Positions 23,669 to 34,183 of a stretch of 64,000 nt of DNA are shown here, piece by piece (position 1 is the stretch's first letter; each line of letters starts with the position of its first letter). Source of the stretch: Taiwanofungus camphoratus (lineage: Eukaryota; Basidiomycota; Agaricomycetes; Polyporales; Taiwanofungaceae); assembly GCA_003999685.1 (NCBI GenBank), contig CP021231.1:496001-560000 (forward strand), in the 5' to 3' direction. Below the pieces are notes generated by a model that saw nothing but the letters and a program-made list of their open reading frames with translations, was not told the origin of the DNA and ran no database searches. Made by a program: the position numbers and the translations under genes.

Positions 23669-23991
23669 TTTTTTTTTATTTTTTTTTATTTTTTTAATTC
23701 CTCGAGTTTATACTCCATACGACGTAGGTACATGTAGAGTAATAATGATAGTAAGTGGGCATCTGCGCCCTCATGAGCGGCACACCTACAGGTTTCGGTG
23801 GCCTCGTTATGTGGCGTGGGCATGTTATCCAGTAAAGCCTGCAAAGAGAAAAGTACAGTCATCCATAGGATGCCATACCTAACCCCCGCCCGACCCACTT
23901 ATTCACGCTCTATGTGTTTACCCGGCCCGGTCATCCCGTTCCGTCAGTAAATCACCTAGGGAACTGAGTCTAGCCCTACAGGTTTCGGGCC

Positions 23992-25372
23992 TCAATTATC
24001 ATTTGGGTAGACAGGGGGATCGTCGCGGATACTGGGTTCTGCTATCCCCTCGTCTATCCAATTATGGTACATTTCAAACGCCTTTGTTTCGGCGTCGTAC
24101 CACTCACAGAACTCCCGGTATTTTCCACCCAGGGCGGTGGTCATACCGGGATCTAAATGTCGGTCCACATGGAACCGCTGCCAAGCCGCTTGTCTTCCGA
24201 CAGTGTGGCACATAAGACGGGCATGAGTGAATGTTCTCGTGCGCGCAGCTTCAGCTTCAAGCAGAGATTTGGCCAGAATCTCCGCCCAATCGAAGGTGGA
24301 GACCATCGGGTTGAGCCGAAGGAACTCCATGATGTCATCCGGGGTCCATCCCCTTTGTTCAGGGGGCCCCATCAGAAGCGGATCACGAGGACCCTGTTGG
24401 CGCTTCGTCCTGATCCAAAATGGACAGTCGAAGAGCACATGTTCCCTAGTTTCCTCCGCTCCACATAAGCAGAGGTAAGGGCCTGGGATATTGAACCTAG
24501 AGCGGTATTCACCGCCAGGGAAATGGTTGGTGAGCACACGACATATGCATGCCACCTCCTTATTGGACTTGCCAGCTGCCTTCAAGACCCACGTGCCCTT
24601 GGCCGTAGTCCCGTGCAGCAGTAGGGTGTCCTCGGTTACTTTCCATAACCACCGACTGCGATAGCTGGGATTGTCGACTAATGTCCCCCAGCGCTTTTTG
24701 ACCCTTGCCTTGACACGAGCAAGGGCCATCGATTGTGAGATGAATTCCGGTTGAGGATCATCCAATGCCTTCTTCGCGAGTTCGTCAACGAACTCGTTCT
24801 GAAAAATGCCTTTGTGGGATGGAACCCAAAAAAGGACAATGCGTCGGCGTTCGTCTGCATCGAGGAACGCTCGGACGTGTTGAGAGGCCATGACCGCCGC
24901 CATCTGCGACGGTCCAACCTTCGGCTTGAAAATTCGGTCGAGTGCCAATTGGTTATCGGAACAGACTATAAGGGTGGTGATGTGGGCAGGGACGTCACAG
25001 ACTGCTTCACGCAGCCCGCGCGCCAATGCCAGCATCTCTGCATCGAAGCTCTGGACCTTACTGGCCCCAAACTTCCCATGGGCAACGTGATCTTCCCCGT
25101 CAATGACGAGCCACGCGCTACCGGATCTCACTTGTGGCGCATTTGCATACGATCCATCAGTGAATAGCATTCGCCCTTCTGGCTGGGCCAACTGGCGCCG
25201 GAATTCCGGCCACCAGGTGAACTCCAACCAGTCGGCAAATTCTGGTGAGCTTTTGTTTGGACCTTTTCCGTCCAGGAACACCCGCTCGAAGCGATCAATG
25301 TACCGATCCACGACCCGATCACCGGGCCGCGCCTCTGGGTGGAGGGGTGCAAAGTCTTCTGATGACTGCCGC
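23992..25372 (-). pseudogene. LINE B ORF, part 3: RNase H and C-terminal zinc region
   Basis: This is the C-terminal third of the LINE B polyprotein, downstream of the first solo LTR. It begins RQSSEDFAPLHPEAR right at the insertion point. The RNase H domain is complete: D in LFTDGSYAN, E in FDAEMLALA, D in VCSDNQLALD, and VPSHKGIFQNEFVDELAKK with the last D. A CLCGAEETREHVLFDC zinc-like motif follows, then a tail to the stop at 23992. The matching upstream end is DRIG at 27141. The 3' untranslated region runs from 23991 down to the poly(A) at 23695. No start codon belongs to this fragment; apparent longer ORFs read into the LTR. Confidence 0.88.
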
Positions 25373-27136
25373 TGATGAGTCCCGTAGCCTCCTGGGCCCC
25401 GAATCGCGATTTTAGGAGCTTTCTGATCCCCCAACCGACCACTCTAAGACTCTCCTACAGCCTACGACAGGAGGGATAGGTTCCTATAATATTCCTAACG
25501 CCCCCTCTCCTTCCTAAACCCTCCTAACACCCTACGAAGTCTTGCGAAGTCACACGAGGTGCTACGAGATTTCGAATGCTAGACGCGAAGTCCCTAACTC
25601 CTGCTAAGTCCACTATCGGACACTGCCGGCCCTCCCATACTGTTCCATTGGATCTAGGTCCTATCTACAACGTCACTCATCCCGGGCTTAGCTAAGAAGT
25701 CTTAGCTAAGTCTCTCCTAGCTCTTGTGATTGCAGCTACCTCCGATAGGCTCCGAAACAGTCCGAAGTTCCGGAAATTGGACTTAGGAAGCCTTGTGCAC
25801 CCCCATGGGTCTCGATCCTATGCCATAAGGTCATCCTAGGGCGTACCCATATGACCCTCCACCCAGTTAGGACACCTCCTGCCCCGATTAGGCCAAGTCC
25901 CGCTGCTAAGAACTTCGTGCGCTCTTAGCCCGCTAAGATAGGTGATCACGGCGCATGGCTGCTCTCGGATAGTCATCCCGCCCTCGTGAATGAAGTTGGT
26001 CACCTTTCTACCGTTCGTAGTTCCCCTGTTTCAGTTCCTAATTAGTTCCTATCCCCCTCGTGTTCACTTCGGAGTCCATGCGTTTTAGTACACATTTCGG
26101 ACTCGTAAGGATCACTTCGCGCAAGATTAGTTCACCTCACGCTCCCCTATTTAGTCAGAGGTAGTTTACTTTGTAAGAGGGAGACCCCTCAGTGTACGCT
26201 TCTCTCTTTGGAATACCAGTTCCCCTGTAGCTCCGATCTCAGGAAAGCGCCGCGAGTACAACCTTAGGAACGGTCCCAAGGTCCCTAAGTCTCCACCCCA
26301 GCTCCGTTTCAGTACCTTTGAACTACGTCTACGCTCGCGATATATCTACGAACCACGTCTACGCTTCCCGAACTACGCACTACGATCTACGAAGTCGCCG
26401 TGACTTCGTGCCCTTCAGCACCTCTTATAGCACCTATCCGGTGGGCCTCCGCCTTAGTTATACCCTTAGGCTCACGTTGCGTCATCCCTACGTCCTACGA
26501 ATAACCCTACGACTCCCCATAGCCTTCATTACAGGCTATAGTACATCTCTCTACGCCCTCGAACTCTCCGACCCACACCTCGACATCATCAGACACTTCA
26601 GAGCTTCCAGCAACCTCGTTCCCTCATTCCTATTCCAAGTATTAGCTCTCCGAACCATCCGACCTCTCCTACAAGTCTCCTACGCCAGCCAAACCTCGCC
26701 CACCTCGCTCTAACAAACCTCTAAGCCTTACACCCTTTAGCTAACTCTAGCTAAAAGGACTTCGCAGCAGTCTCGTACCCTCTGCCGCTTAGTAGAAATT
26801 ATAGTCCATTGGCTTATTGCTCCCTAACTCTATACAGCCTACGAAGTCAGCTCGCGCGATTTAGCTAAAACTTCAAAGGACTTCGCAGAATCTCGAAGGA
26901 CTTCGCGTACTTCGGAGGGCCTCGCAAGGCCTTAGGGATAGTATAACACTTAGGAACAAGATCCTGTTGTGCAGGACCCTTGACCCCTTACTCCCCTACT
27001 TACAAAAACAAGACATACAGGTTTCCCGGTATCATACAGGTTGTAGCTCCTACCCTCACACCCTCACAGTTATCACACTACCCCCAGCCACGTTGCGGAG
27101 CACTCCCTAGGTGCCTGGGTCCCCTAGGTTGTATCA
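25373..27136 (+). mobile_element. solo LTR 1 (1764 bp) inserted in LINE B
   Basis: The segment starts TGATGAGTCCCGTAG and ends GGTTGTATCA. It is flanked by a perfect 4-bp duplication, CCGC, at 25369-25372 and 27137-27140. It is nearly identical to 28556-30253 apart from a ~70-bp deletion in the latter. No internal retrotransposon genes lie between, so it is a solo LTR left by recombination. The last ~225 bp match the end of the Ty3 LTR at 4742-5512. A 131-codon ORF inside (26318-26713) is repeated in the second copy with disruptions and is not a supported gene. Confidence 0.9.
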
Positions 27137-27140
27137 CCGC

Positions 27141-28551
27141 CCGATGCGATCTATGAACGTCATGGGGGTGATAGCCTGTTTTTTGCCACGGCGCGAGTTA
27201 AGCGGCCATGGCGCAGTGATATTGGTGACGTTAGTCGCCCAATAAGGTGGGAGAGCGGCCCTCATTGGGTGCCCTTCATGAACTCGCCGCGCTCGAAGCG
27301 CAGCTTTCTCCATGTATCGGTCGACCTGGATGCGGATGGGGACCAACCCACCCAACATCTCCATCGCCCCGATCGGTGTGGTCTTAAAACAGCCGGTGAT
27401 CCACCTAGCTGCTCTCGACTGAGCGGTCTGCAATTCTTTTGCAGCCCATTTGAGGCCCTTCCACTGTGGGTTCCACCACAGTTGAGCACCGTATAGCATC
27501 AACGGAACGACGTGCGCTATATAGAGCCGCCATTTGTTGATGGGATGGAATCCGCGTGCCGAATTGCCGAGCATGCGAAGTGCATTGCATGTGCTGGCCG
27601 CCTTGTTGGCGTAGAACCGCACGTGTGCATGGAAGCTAAGCTTGGGGTCTAAAAAGAACCCAAGATAGCGCATCGTGTCCTTTGCTCGCAAAGTGACGTC
27701 ATGTCCATCAGTCCGGATGGTTAGATCTGGACCAAGGGGTCGGGAAGTCGAATACCCCTTCTGGCGCTTCCAGAAGTGCATCAACTCCAACTTGTCTCCT
27801 TCGACGCCTAAACCTAAACGGTTCAGATCACCAACGAGATCATGGAAGACATCTGCCAAAATGGCGTTGTTCTTCAAAACAAGGGCTTGCGGGCTGTCGT
27901 CAACAGCCTTCGGCGAAGCCGCCATGATGAGACCGTTGTCCACATAGAACTGGGTCCCAGTGCGGCCTGGTTGTACCAAATGGACTGGCGTCCACTTGTG
28001 TATGACCGGTGCAATATAAACCCCGGATAGAATCGGGGATAAACTTGAACCCTGACCAACTCCGACGTCAAAGTCAGATGGATCGGTCAGGGTGCCATTG
28101 AACAGGAATCGGGTTTTCCGCCCGATCAAGTAATTTGCCATGAAATTGCAGAGCTTGCTATTGAAGCCCTGCTTTCGCATGATTCCTACCAGTGCATCAT
28201 GGTTGATAGACGGGTAGAATTGTGACACATCGAGCAATAGCACCAATGGGATAAGGTTTCGTGCCCATGCCTCTTTGACATTGTGCACAAGCTGGATGCC
28301 AGCATCAGTGGTGCTATGCTGCATAGCCCCACCAAACTGGCATGGGTGTAGGATTCCCCATTTCTGGGCATTCCACTGCATTCGTTTGGCAATGATCTTC
28401 TCGAACAGTTTGCCAAAGCAATTCAGCAAGCATATAGGCCTATAGGCCTTCGCTAGCGTATAGTCCGGTTTGTTCGGTTTGGGTAAAACCACCATAACAG
28501 ACCGCTTGAAGACGCTCGGATAGACCTCAAAATCGAGGCAAGTGTTATAGT
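27141..28551 (-). pseudogene. LINE B ORF, part 2: reverse transcriptase
   Basis: This is the central part of the LINE B polyprotein, lying between the two solo LTRs. It carries the RT fingers and palm: KRSVMVVLPKPNKPDY, AYRPICLLNCFGKLFEKI, LLDVSQFYPSINH (motif A aspartate) and GVGQGSSLSPILSGVYI (motif B). The catalytic motif C reads FYVDNG instead of the usual Y/F-x-D-D, so the second catalytic aspartate is asparagine (codon at 27935-27937). That change should abolish polymerase activity, so this copy was probably dead before or independent of the LTR insertions. The thumb (LGFFLDPKLSFHAHV) follows. Confidence 0.88.
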
Positions 28552-28555
28552 ACAC

Positions 28556-30253
28556 TGATGAGTCCCGTAGCCTCCTGGGCCCCGAATCGCGATTTTAGGA
28601 GCTTTCTAATCCCCCAACCGACCACTCTAAGACTCTCCTACAGCCTACGACAGGAGGGATAGGTCCCTATAATATTCCTAACGCCCCCTCTCCTTCCTAA
28701 ACCCTCCTAACACCCTACGAAGTCTTGCGAAGTCACACGAGGTGCTACGAGATTTCGAATGCTAGACGCGAAGTCCCTAACTCCTGCTAAGTCCACTATC
28801 GGACACTGCCGGCCCTCCCATACTGTTCCATTGGATCTAGGTCCTATCTACTACGTCACTCATCCCGGGCTTAGCTAAGAAGTCTTAGCTAAGTCTCTCC
28901 TAGCTCTTGTGATTGCAGCTACCTCCAATAGGCTCCGAAACAGTCCGAAGTTCCGGAAGTTGGACTTAGGAAGCCTTGTGCACCCTCATGGGTCTCGATC
29001 CTATGCCATAAGGTCATCCTAGGGCGTACCCATATGACCCTCCACCCAGTTAGGACACCTCCTGCCCCGATTAGGCCAAGTCCCGCTGCTAAGAACTTTG
29101 TGCGCTCTTAGCCCACTAAGATAGGTGATCACGGCGCATGGCTGCTCTCGGATAGTCATCCCGCCCTCGTGAATGAACTTGGTCACCTTTCTACCATACG
29201 TAGTTCCCCTGTTTCAGTTCCTAATTAGTTCCTATCCTCCTCGTGTTCACTTCGGAGTCCATGCACTTTAGTACACATTTCGGACTCGTAAGGATCGCTT
29301 TGCGCAAGATTAGTTCACCTCATGTTCCCCTATTTAGTCAGAGGTAGTTTACTATGTAAGAGAGAGACCCCTCCATGCACGCTTCTCTCTTTGGAATACC
29401 AGTTCCCCTGTAGCTCCGATCTCAGGAAAGCGCCGCGAGTACAACCTTAGGAACGGTCCCAAGGTCCCTAAGTCTCCACCCCAGCTCCGTTTCAGTACCT
29501 TTGAACTACGTCTACGCTCGCGATATATCTACGAACCACGTCTACACTTCCCGAACTACGCACTACGATCCACGAAGTCGCCGTAACTTCGTGCCCTTCA
29601 GTACCTCTTATAGCACCTATCTGGTGGGCCTCCGCCTTAGTTATACCCTTAGGCTCACGTTGTGTCATCCCTATGTCCTACGAATAACCCTACGACTCCC
29701 CCATAGCCTTCATTACAGGCTATAGTACATCTCTCTACGCCCTCGAACTCTCCGACCCACACCTCGAAGTCATCAGACACTTCAGAGCTTCCAGCAACCT
29801 CGTTCCCTCATTTCTATTCCAAGTATTAGCTCTCCGAACCATCCGACCTCTCCTACAAGTCTCCTACGCTAGCCAAACCTCGCCCACCTCGCTCTAACAA
29901 ACCTCTAAACCTTACACCCTTTAGCTAACTCTAGCTAAAAGGACTTCGCAGCATCTACGAAGTCAGCTCGTGCGACTTAGCTAAAACTTCGAAGGACTTC
30001 GCAGAATCTCGAAGAACTTCATGTACTTTGGAGGGCCTCGCAAGGCCTTAGGGATAGTATAGCACTTAGGAACAAGATCCTGTTGTGCAGGACCCTTGAC
30101 CCCTTACTCCCCTACTTGCAAAAACAAGACATACAGGTTTCCCGGTATCATACAGGTTGTAGCTCCTACCCTCACACCCTCACAGTTATCACACTACCCC
30201 ACAGCCACGTTACAGAGCACTCCCTAGGTACCTGGGTCCCCTAGGTTGTATCA
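28556..30253 (+). mobile_element. solo LTR 2 (1698 bp) inserted in LINE B
   Basis: The same family and orientation as solo LTR 1, with the same TGATGAG start and GTATCA end. Flanks are ACAC at 28552-28555 and ACGC at 30254-30257, a 4-bp duplication with one mismatch. Joining the LINE across it gives the uninterrupted in-frame peptide RQWLRAYYNTCLDFE. Compared with copy 1 it lacks about 70 bp near the position equivalent to 26775-26845. Confidence 0.88.
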
Positions 30254-30257
30254 ACGC

Positions 30258-32432
30258 GCGCAGCCATTGTCGCACATGTATACCGAGATCGGTCTCGATG
30301 CTCTCCTCAGAGCGCTTGATCCGATCCACCATCCATTTAATCCACATCCAGTTCACGTGATTGGGACCAGGTGCAGACGTATTGCTAGTGGATTTGAGAT
30401 TCTCGCGAATCTCAAACTCACTAATGTCTGGTAGAGTCAATTCCTCCCTTTGGGGAATTTCATCCACAAACGACAGATCCACCGGCCGTGGGTTGGCAGG
30501 TGTGAACTGAGCTTGAAAAGCACGACTGAGATCAGCCGCACTTTGGACTGGCGCACCATCAGCTTGCCGCAGCTGAATAGTGGCCTCTTGCTGTCTTGGC
30601 TTTGTCCATGCGACAAAGTCAGAGATCAATTGGGGATTGGATTCATCCATGATCCGATCAAAGTGTGCACGCTTTGCCCGCTTCATGGCAAGGCGAAGTG
30701 TTGCACGTTGTTTATGCCGTTCGGACCAAAGTTCGGCGGCAACATCATATGCGTCTGCAGTGGCCTGAGCGCCAGGTCCCAACTGATGACGTATGTAGCA
30801 GTACTGCCCAGACGCCGCACTAAGGCGGTGCTGGGTGTTCACCAGCTTAGTGGCCGCATAAGAGCATGTAGCATCCCACCATGACTTTGAACGTTTGGAT
30901 GGACGTTTTACTGCCGAAAACTCCATCCACATTCTTTGGAGATCTCGCTCAAGGCGGTCTCCCATTCGTTCAACGCCTTGAGCGCTGCTGAAGTGTGTAG
31001 GGTAATCAGCGAACAGTTTCGCCGTTGCCGTCACAAATTGTTGAGCTGCGTCGCCGGTGCGAGGAATACCCCGCACCGGTTCTGGTTCAACCTCAATCGG
31101 CATCTCCCACCGCAGGACCGCGTGGTCGCTGTTGTGGCGATGTGACATGAGTACATGAAGGTCTTGGCCTTCATAGTACACTGGGTCGATCCACATCAAG
31201 TCAATGACTCCAGGCGTGAGAGCGATGTTGTGGGAACACCAAGTGACTGAACCGTCCTGGGCATTCATCAAGACCAGATCGAGTTCGGCCTGGGCCAACT
31301 CGATGAGGCGATTGGAATCAGCGTAGTGCGGAGGCCGCACCCGAGATCCCGCAGCTCGTGCATCCCACAATGGGTGGCGGAGATTGAAATCCCCGCACAT
31401 ACACGCAATGGGTGGAAGCGCGTGTACTCGTGTTTCCAAGTATCGGACAGCATCAAAGGTGGTGCTGTCATTGTACACGTTCAGGACATTAAAGTCCCCG
31501 GACGGAAGCTTGAGCGCTACCAAAAGGCAATCCTTATGGGAGACGCTGTGGGTGACAACTTGTGGAGAGGCCGAAGCCCACCACTTGTTGACATATACTG
31601 CAACCCGGGAATCTTTCGACGCCCCGAGGCACTTGAACGAGGCATGGGCAGACGTATTCTCATACGCCTCCCCATCTCGTGACTTAGCTGAGGCCACATC
31701 CTTGATACGGCCCCAGAATATCTCTTGGATGCAGACAATGTCGGCGTCCCTATGTCTCTCAAGTAGAATGCTCGTATTCTCCGCAGATTTCTGAACATTC
31801 GCACTTATGCATGTGAGTACGGGCCTCGTAGGCTCATCTCTCAGATTGTCGCCATCAACTGTTGGGCTGGGCATACGGGAGGGGTCCGCTTCCACCTCCA
31901 TGGAGGAATCGGGCCGTTCATTATGTTGTGAGGCCGGCGGAGTTCCAAACGGTGGGGCCGAAGCACCATCGGAATAATCCGGTTCACACGGTTGTCCATC
32001 ACTCCCATAACGGGTTGATGGTATTAAGCCTAATCCGGCGTGCCATGCACTACCATCGTGGGCAAAGGGCATGGATACAGCAAGGCTGTTTCCAGCGCTA
32101 ATGTGGTCGTTGCCCCCTCCCCCAGAGGGGATTGAGCAACTTCCACGTCTTTGTGAATCGTCTGGCACTATGTCCATCGATTCAAAGAGAGGACCTCTCA
32201 AGAGAGAGGAACTCGAAGTGGAACTCTCCCCATGATAGGGTGAGTTCAAAGGTGTGTCCAATGGACGAGGTCTCAGATGATCCGAGTCAGCTTGAGTGCG
32301 ATGAGCAGGGCAGCCGCCATGCACCGACATCGCACTCGACGAGGTGGGTGCACCATCAGTCCTAAGACCAACAGCGGCTATAGGGGCACCAGTATGGGGG
32401 GAATTGGGAAGGGAACGATGAGATTTAGACAT
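30258..32432 (-). pseudogene. LINE B ORF, part 1: N-terminal region and endonuclease
   Basis: This is the N-terminal third of the LINE B polyprotein. I choose the ATG of MSKSHRSLPNS at 32432, because an apparent earlier start at 32516 lies outside the element, beyond the target-site duplication at 32488-32500. About 200 residues of low-complexity sequence come first. An exonuclease-endonuclease-phosphatase domain follows, with SANVQKS, the catalytic E in VCIQEIFWG, CGDFNLRHPLWD, TPGVIDLMWID and the SDHAVLRW histidine block. The region before RT ends RQWLRA at the second solo LTR. Endonucleases of this kind nick the target for target-primed reverse transcription. Confidence 0.87.
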
Positions 32433-32500
32433 GCTGGGCACGGGCGCTAAATCGAGATGGTGGTGGTACTGGTTCAAGAAGCAACTGATGTGGACACGTC

Positions 32501-32964
32501 GCGACCACTCAAGCAAAGGCCTGAGACCAATAGTAACAATGGGTCTGCTTCAAATTCTTAAATTCAATCTGTGGTGGGATGGCCTTACATTCACTCAAGA
32601 TTGGGTGCTGGGCCAGGAGAAAATGTTGCAGTGACATCAACATCGTATCAGATAGTCCTTCTGGAGCATTAGAGAGTTATTCAAGTTGTGTTAAAATTCT
32701 TCTGTACCACCTCCACTAAGTATATGCCATTGTACTGCTTTGTCAATACACTCATTTGCAAGCGACAAGTTATTCGCTCCATGTGAATAATATCTTATAC
32801 GGAAAAGGGCATAATGCCATTCTGGGGTTATTCACCTTCCATGTATGGTGTGTGATAGTCTGAGCCGTGCTCTGCCGGTTACCTCAAGGTACCTCAAGGT
32901 GCACCAAGTGAAGGTAGCAACTCCGACACCTCGAGGTGACCTTCACCTTACCTCACGGCAGCAC
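32501..32964 (+). mobile_element. right part of the split TIR element
   Basis: This continues the sequence interrupted at 23668 and ends in the inverted repeat ACCTCACGGCAGCAC followed by TA. The GAGGT/ACCTC-rich block at 32872-32964 mirrors the left end. No transposase is seen, which fits a non-autonomous element. Confidence 0.65.
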
Positions 32965-33402
32965 TAACGCTATTGTCTTTTGGAAGTATGAATATAGTAA
33001 ATACAACGTGCAGTCCAGCAAATAAGGCCATCCAAAAAAAGCTCCTACTGATGATACATGCTAGGGATAAGTCTTGAAAATAATCTCAAAGCCGCAGCGT
33101 AACTATACCACAGAGTCCGACTGAACACAACGAGAAAGTGGAAGAACATGGACACCTTCTGTGACTACAGCGGAGGCCGGCGTTGTGGGAACGATGAGCG
33201 ATGGCTGCAGAGAAGTGGTTGCAGGGGGCGGTGAAGAAACAGGCATAGGGGCATGCTGGAAATTCCAGTTTCTATGCTCGGTACATACAGATCACATGAC
33301 GTAACGTAGTACTTACGTTCATACCTGATTCGGTACGTGTTCACTGGCGGAGACCAGGTCAAACACGGTCTAATCTCCCTCTGTTGTGTGGTCCCAGCTA
33401 AA

Positions 33403-33817
33403 TTACAACAGGGCACGTTTGGATTTCTCCGAATCTTCCAGTCGATGGTGTGCCGATGGGGAAGATGTCGTATAGGAAGGCGATTCAGGAGTGACGGCAC
33501 TCGGATACGTGAGTTTCAAATCAGTAGTTGTTGACAGGAAAGAATCAACCTGTGATTCTGAGATGTCGATGTTGATCCTCTTTGCTTCCAGCGGACGAGA
33601 ATACTGCTTGCGGAAGTGGCGCATGTCCAATAAATTAGTTTGGGGAATGATAAACCTTACTTCTGTCACGGATCGGCAAGATATGGTATGTGCATGTGCA
33701 TCGTCTGCTCCTCTCTGGACATGACGGAACATCCAATTAGTGCAGGCTTGATATTCCTTCATCGCATCTTGACCGAACGCGAAAAAGACGAAGAAGATGT
33801 AGGTGTTTTCTCAAGAT
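33403..33817 (-). pseudogene. R3: receptor remnant (helix 7 and tail only)
   Basis: The minus-strand frame starts abruptly with YIFFVFFAFGQDAMKEYQ, which is the seventh helix and following loop of the R2/R5 class (R5 has YIFFVFFAFGQDAVKEYG). It continues through an intron-like gap into a serine-rich tail ending at 33403. Nothing resembling helices 1-6 is found upstream (above 33820); instead unrelated sequence and then the inverted repeat copy at 33893 follow. This is therefore a decayed 3' fragment of a former receptor gene, lying between the transposon nest and R4. Confidence 0.75.
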
Positions 33818-33892
33818 CGCAGCTAACCCGACATATCCTCTATGTTCCATCGTCTCGTTCACCGGCTTTCTGCTCGCTCTCGTCCCACTAGT

Positions 33893-34183
33893 CATCAGCA
33901 AATCGTCGCGCGCGTCTGGCAAGGCCTGAAATTGTCTGACTTCCCTGAATGGCATCTGGCCTAGAAGTGGACCTCATGGATCCAGACGGTCATTATCTGG
34001 AAATTTTAACCAATACACTTACAGAAAATCCAGTGAGATATATAAAATTAGGCCTCAACTTATGCATACAGGCCAAATGAGCGCAAGTAAAAAGTGTAGG
34101 ATGCGTGTAGGTCGACCATGCAAATTTGTTGGTAAGACGAGTTCAGGCACGTCAGACACCCCGACGGCGACGTTTTCCTGATG
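33893..34183 (+). repeat. inverted repeat copy 1 (pairs with 42070-42324)
   Basis: This block is the reverse complement of 42070-42324, with high identity by eye and one indel of about 30 bp. Shared landmarks are the CATGGATCCAGACGGTCATT core and the GTTTTCCTGATG end. The right border at 34183 is exactly where homology of R4 to R6 begins. It has no convincing coding capacity and may be a transposon relic or a rearrangement footprint. Confidence 0.85.

Larger units (their letters stand above)
23669..32487 (-). mobile_element. LINE B, near-complete non-LTR retrotransposon interrupted by two solo LTRs
   Basis: A minus-strand LINE with a poly(A) tail (plus-strand T-rich run at 23669-23695) and a 13-bp target-site duplication, ATGTGGACACGTC, at 23656-23668 and 32488-32500. 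Subtracting the two LTR insertions (25373-27136 and 28556-30253) with one copy of each 4-bp duplication rejoins a single open frame encoding an apurinic-type endonuclease, reverse transcriptase and RNase H. The original element was about 5.35 kb. There is no separate ORF1 and only ~55 bp of 5' leader, so it may be 5' truncated or belong to a single-ORF lineage. The target it entered is the TIR element. Confidence 0.88.

Noticed and set aside
26318-26713. 131-codon ORF inside solo LTR 1, with a related ORF at 29501-29725
   Set aside because: It lies wholly within an LTR, the second copy is disrupted, and the composition is repetitive with no domain.
33145-33228. MDTFCDYSGGR mini-ORF near R3
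   Set aside because: Ends in an arginine/glycine stretch with no CaaX motif.
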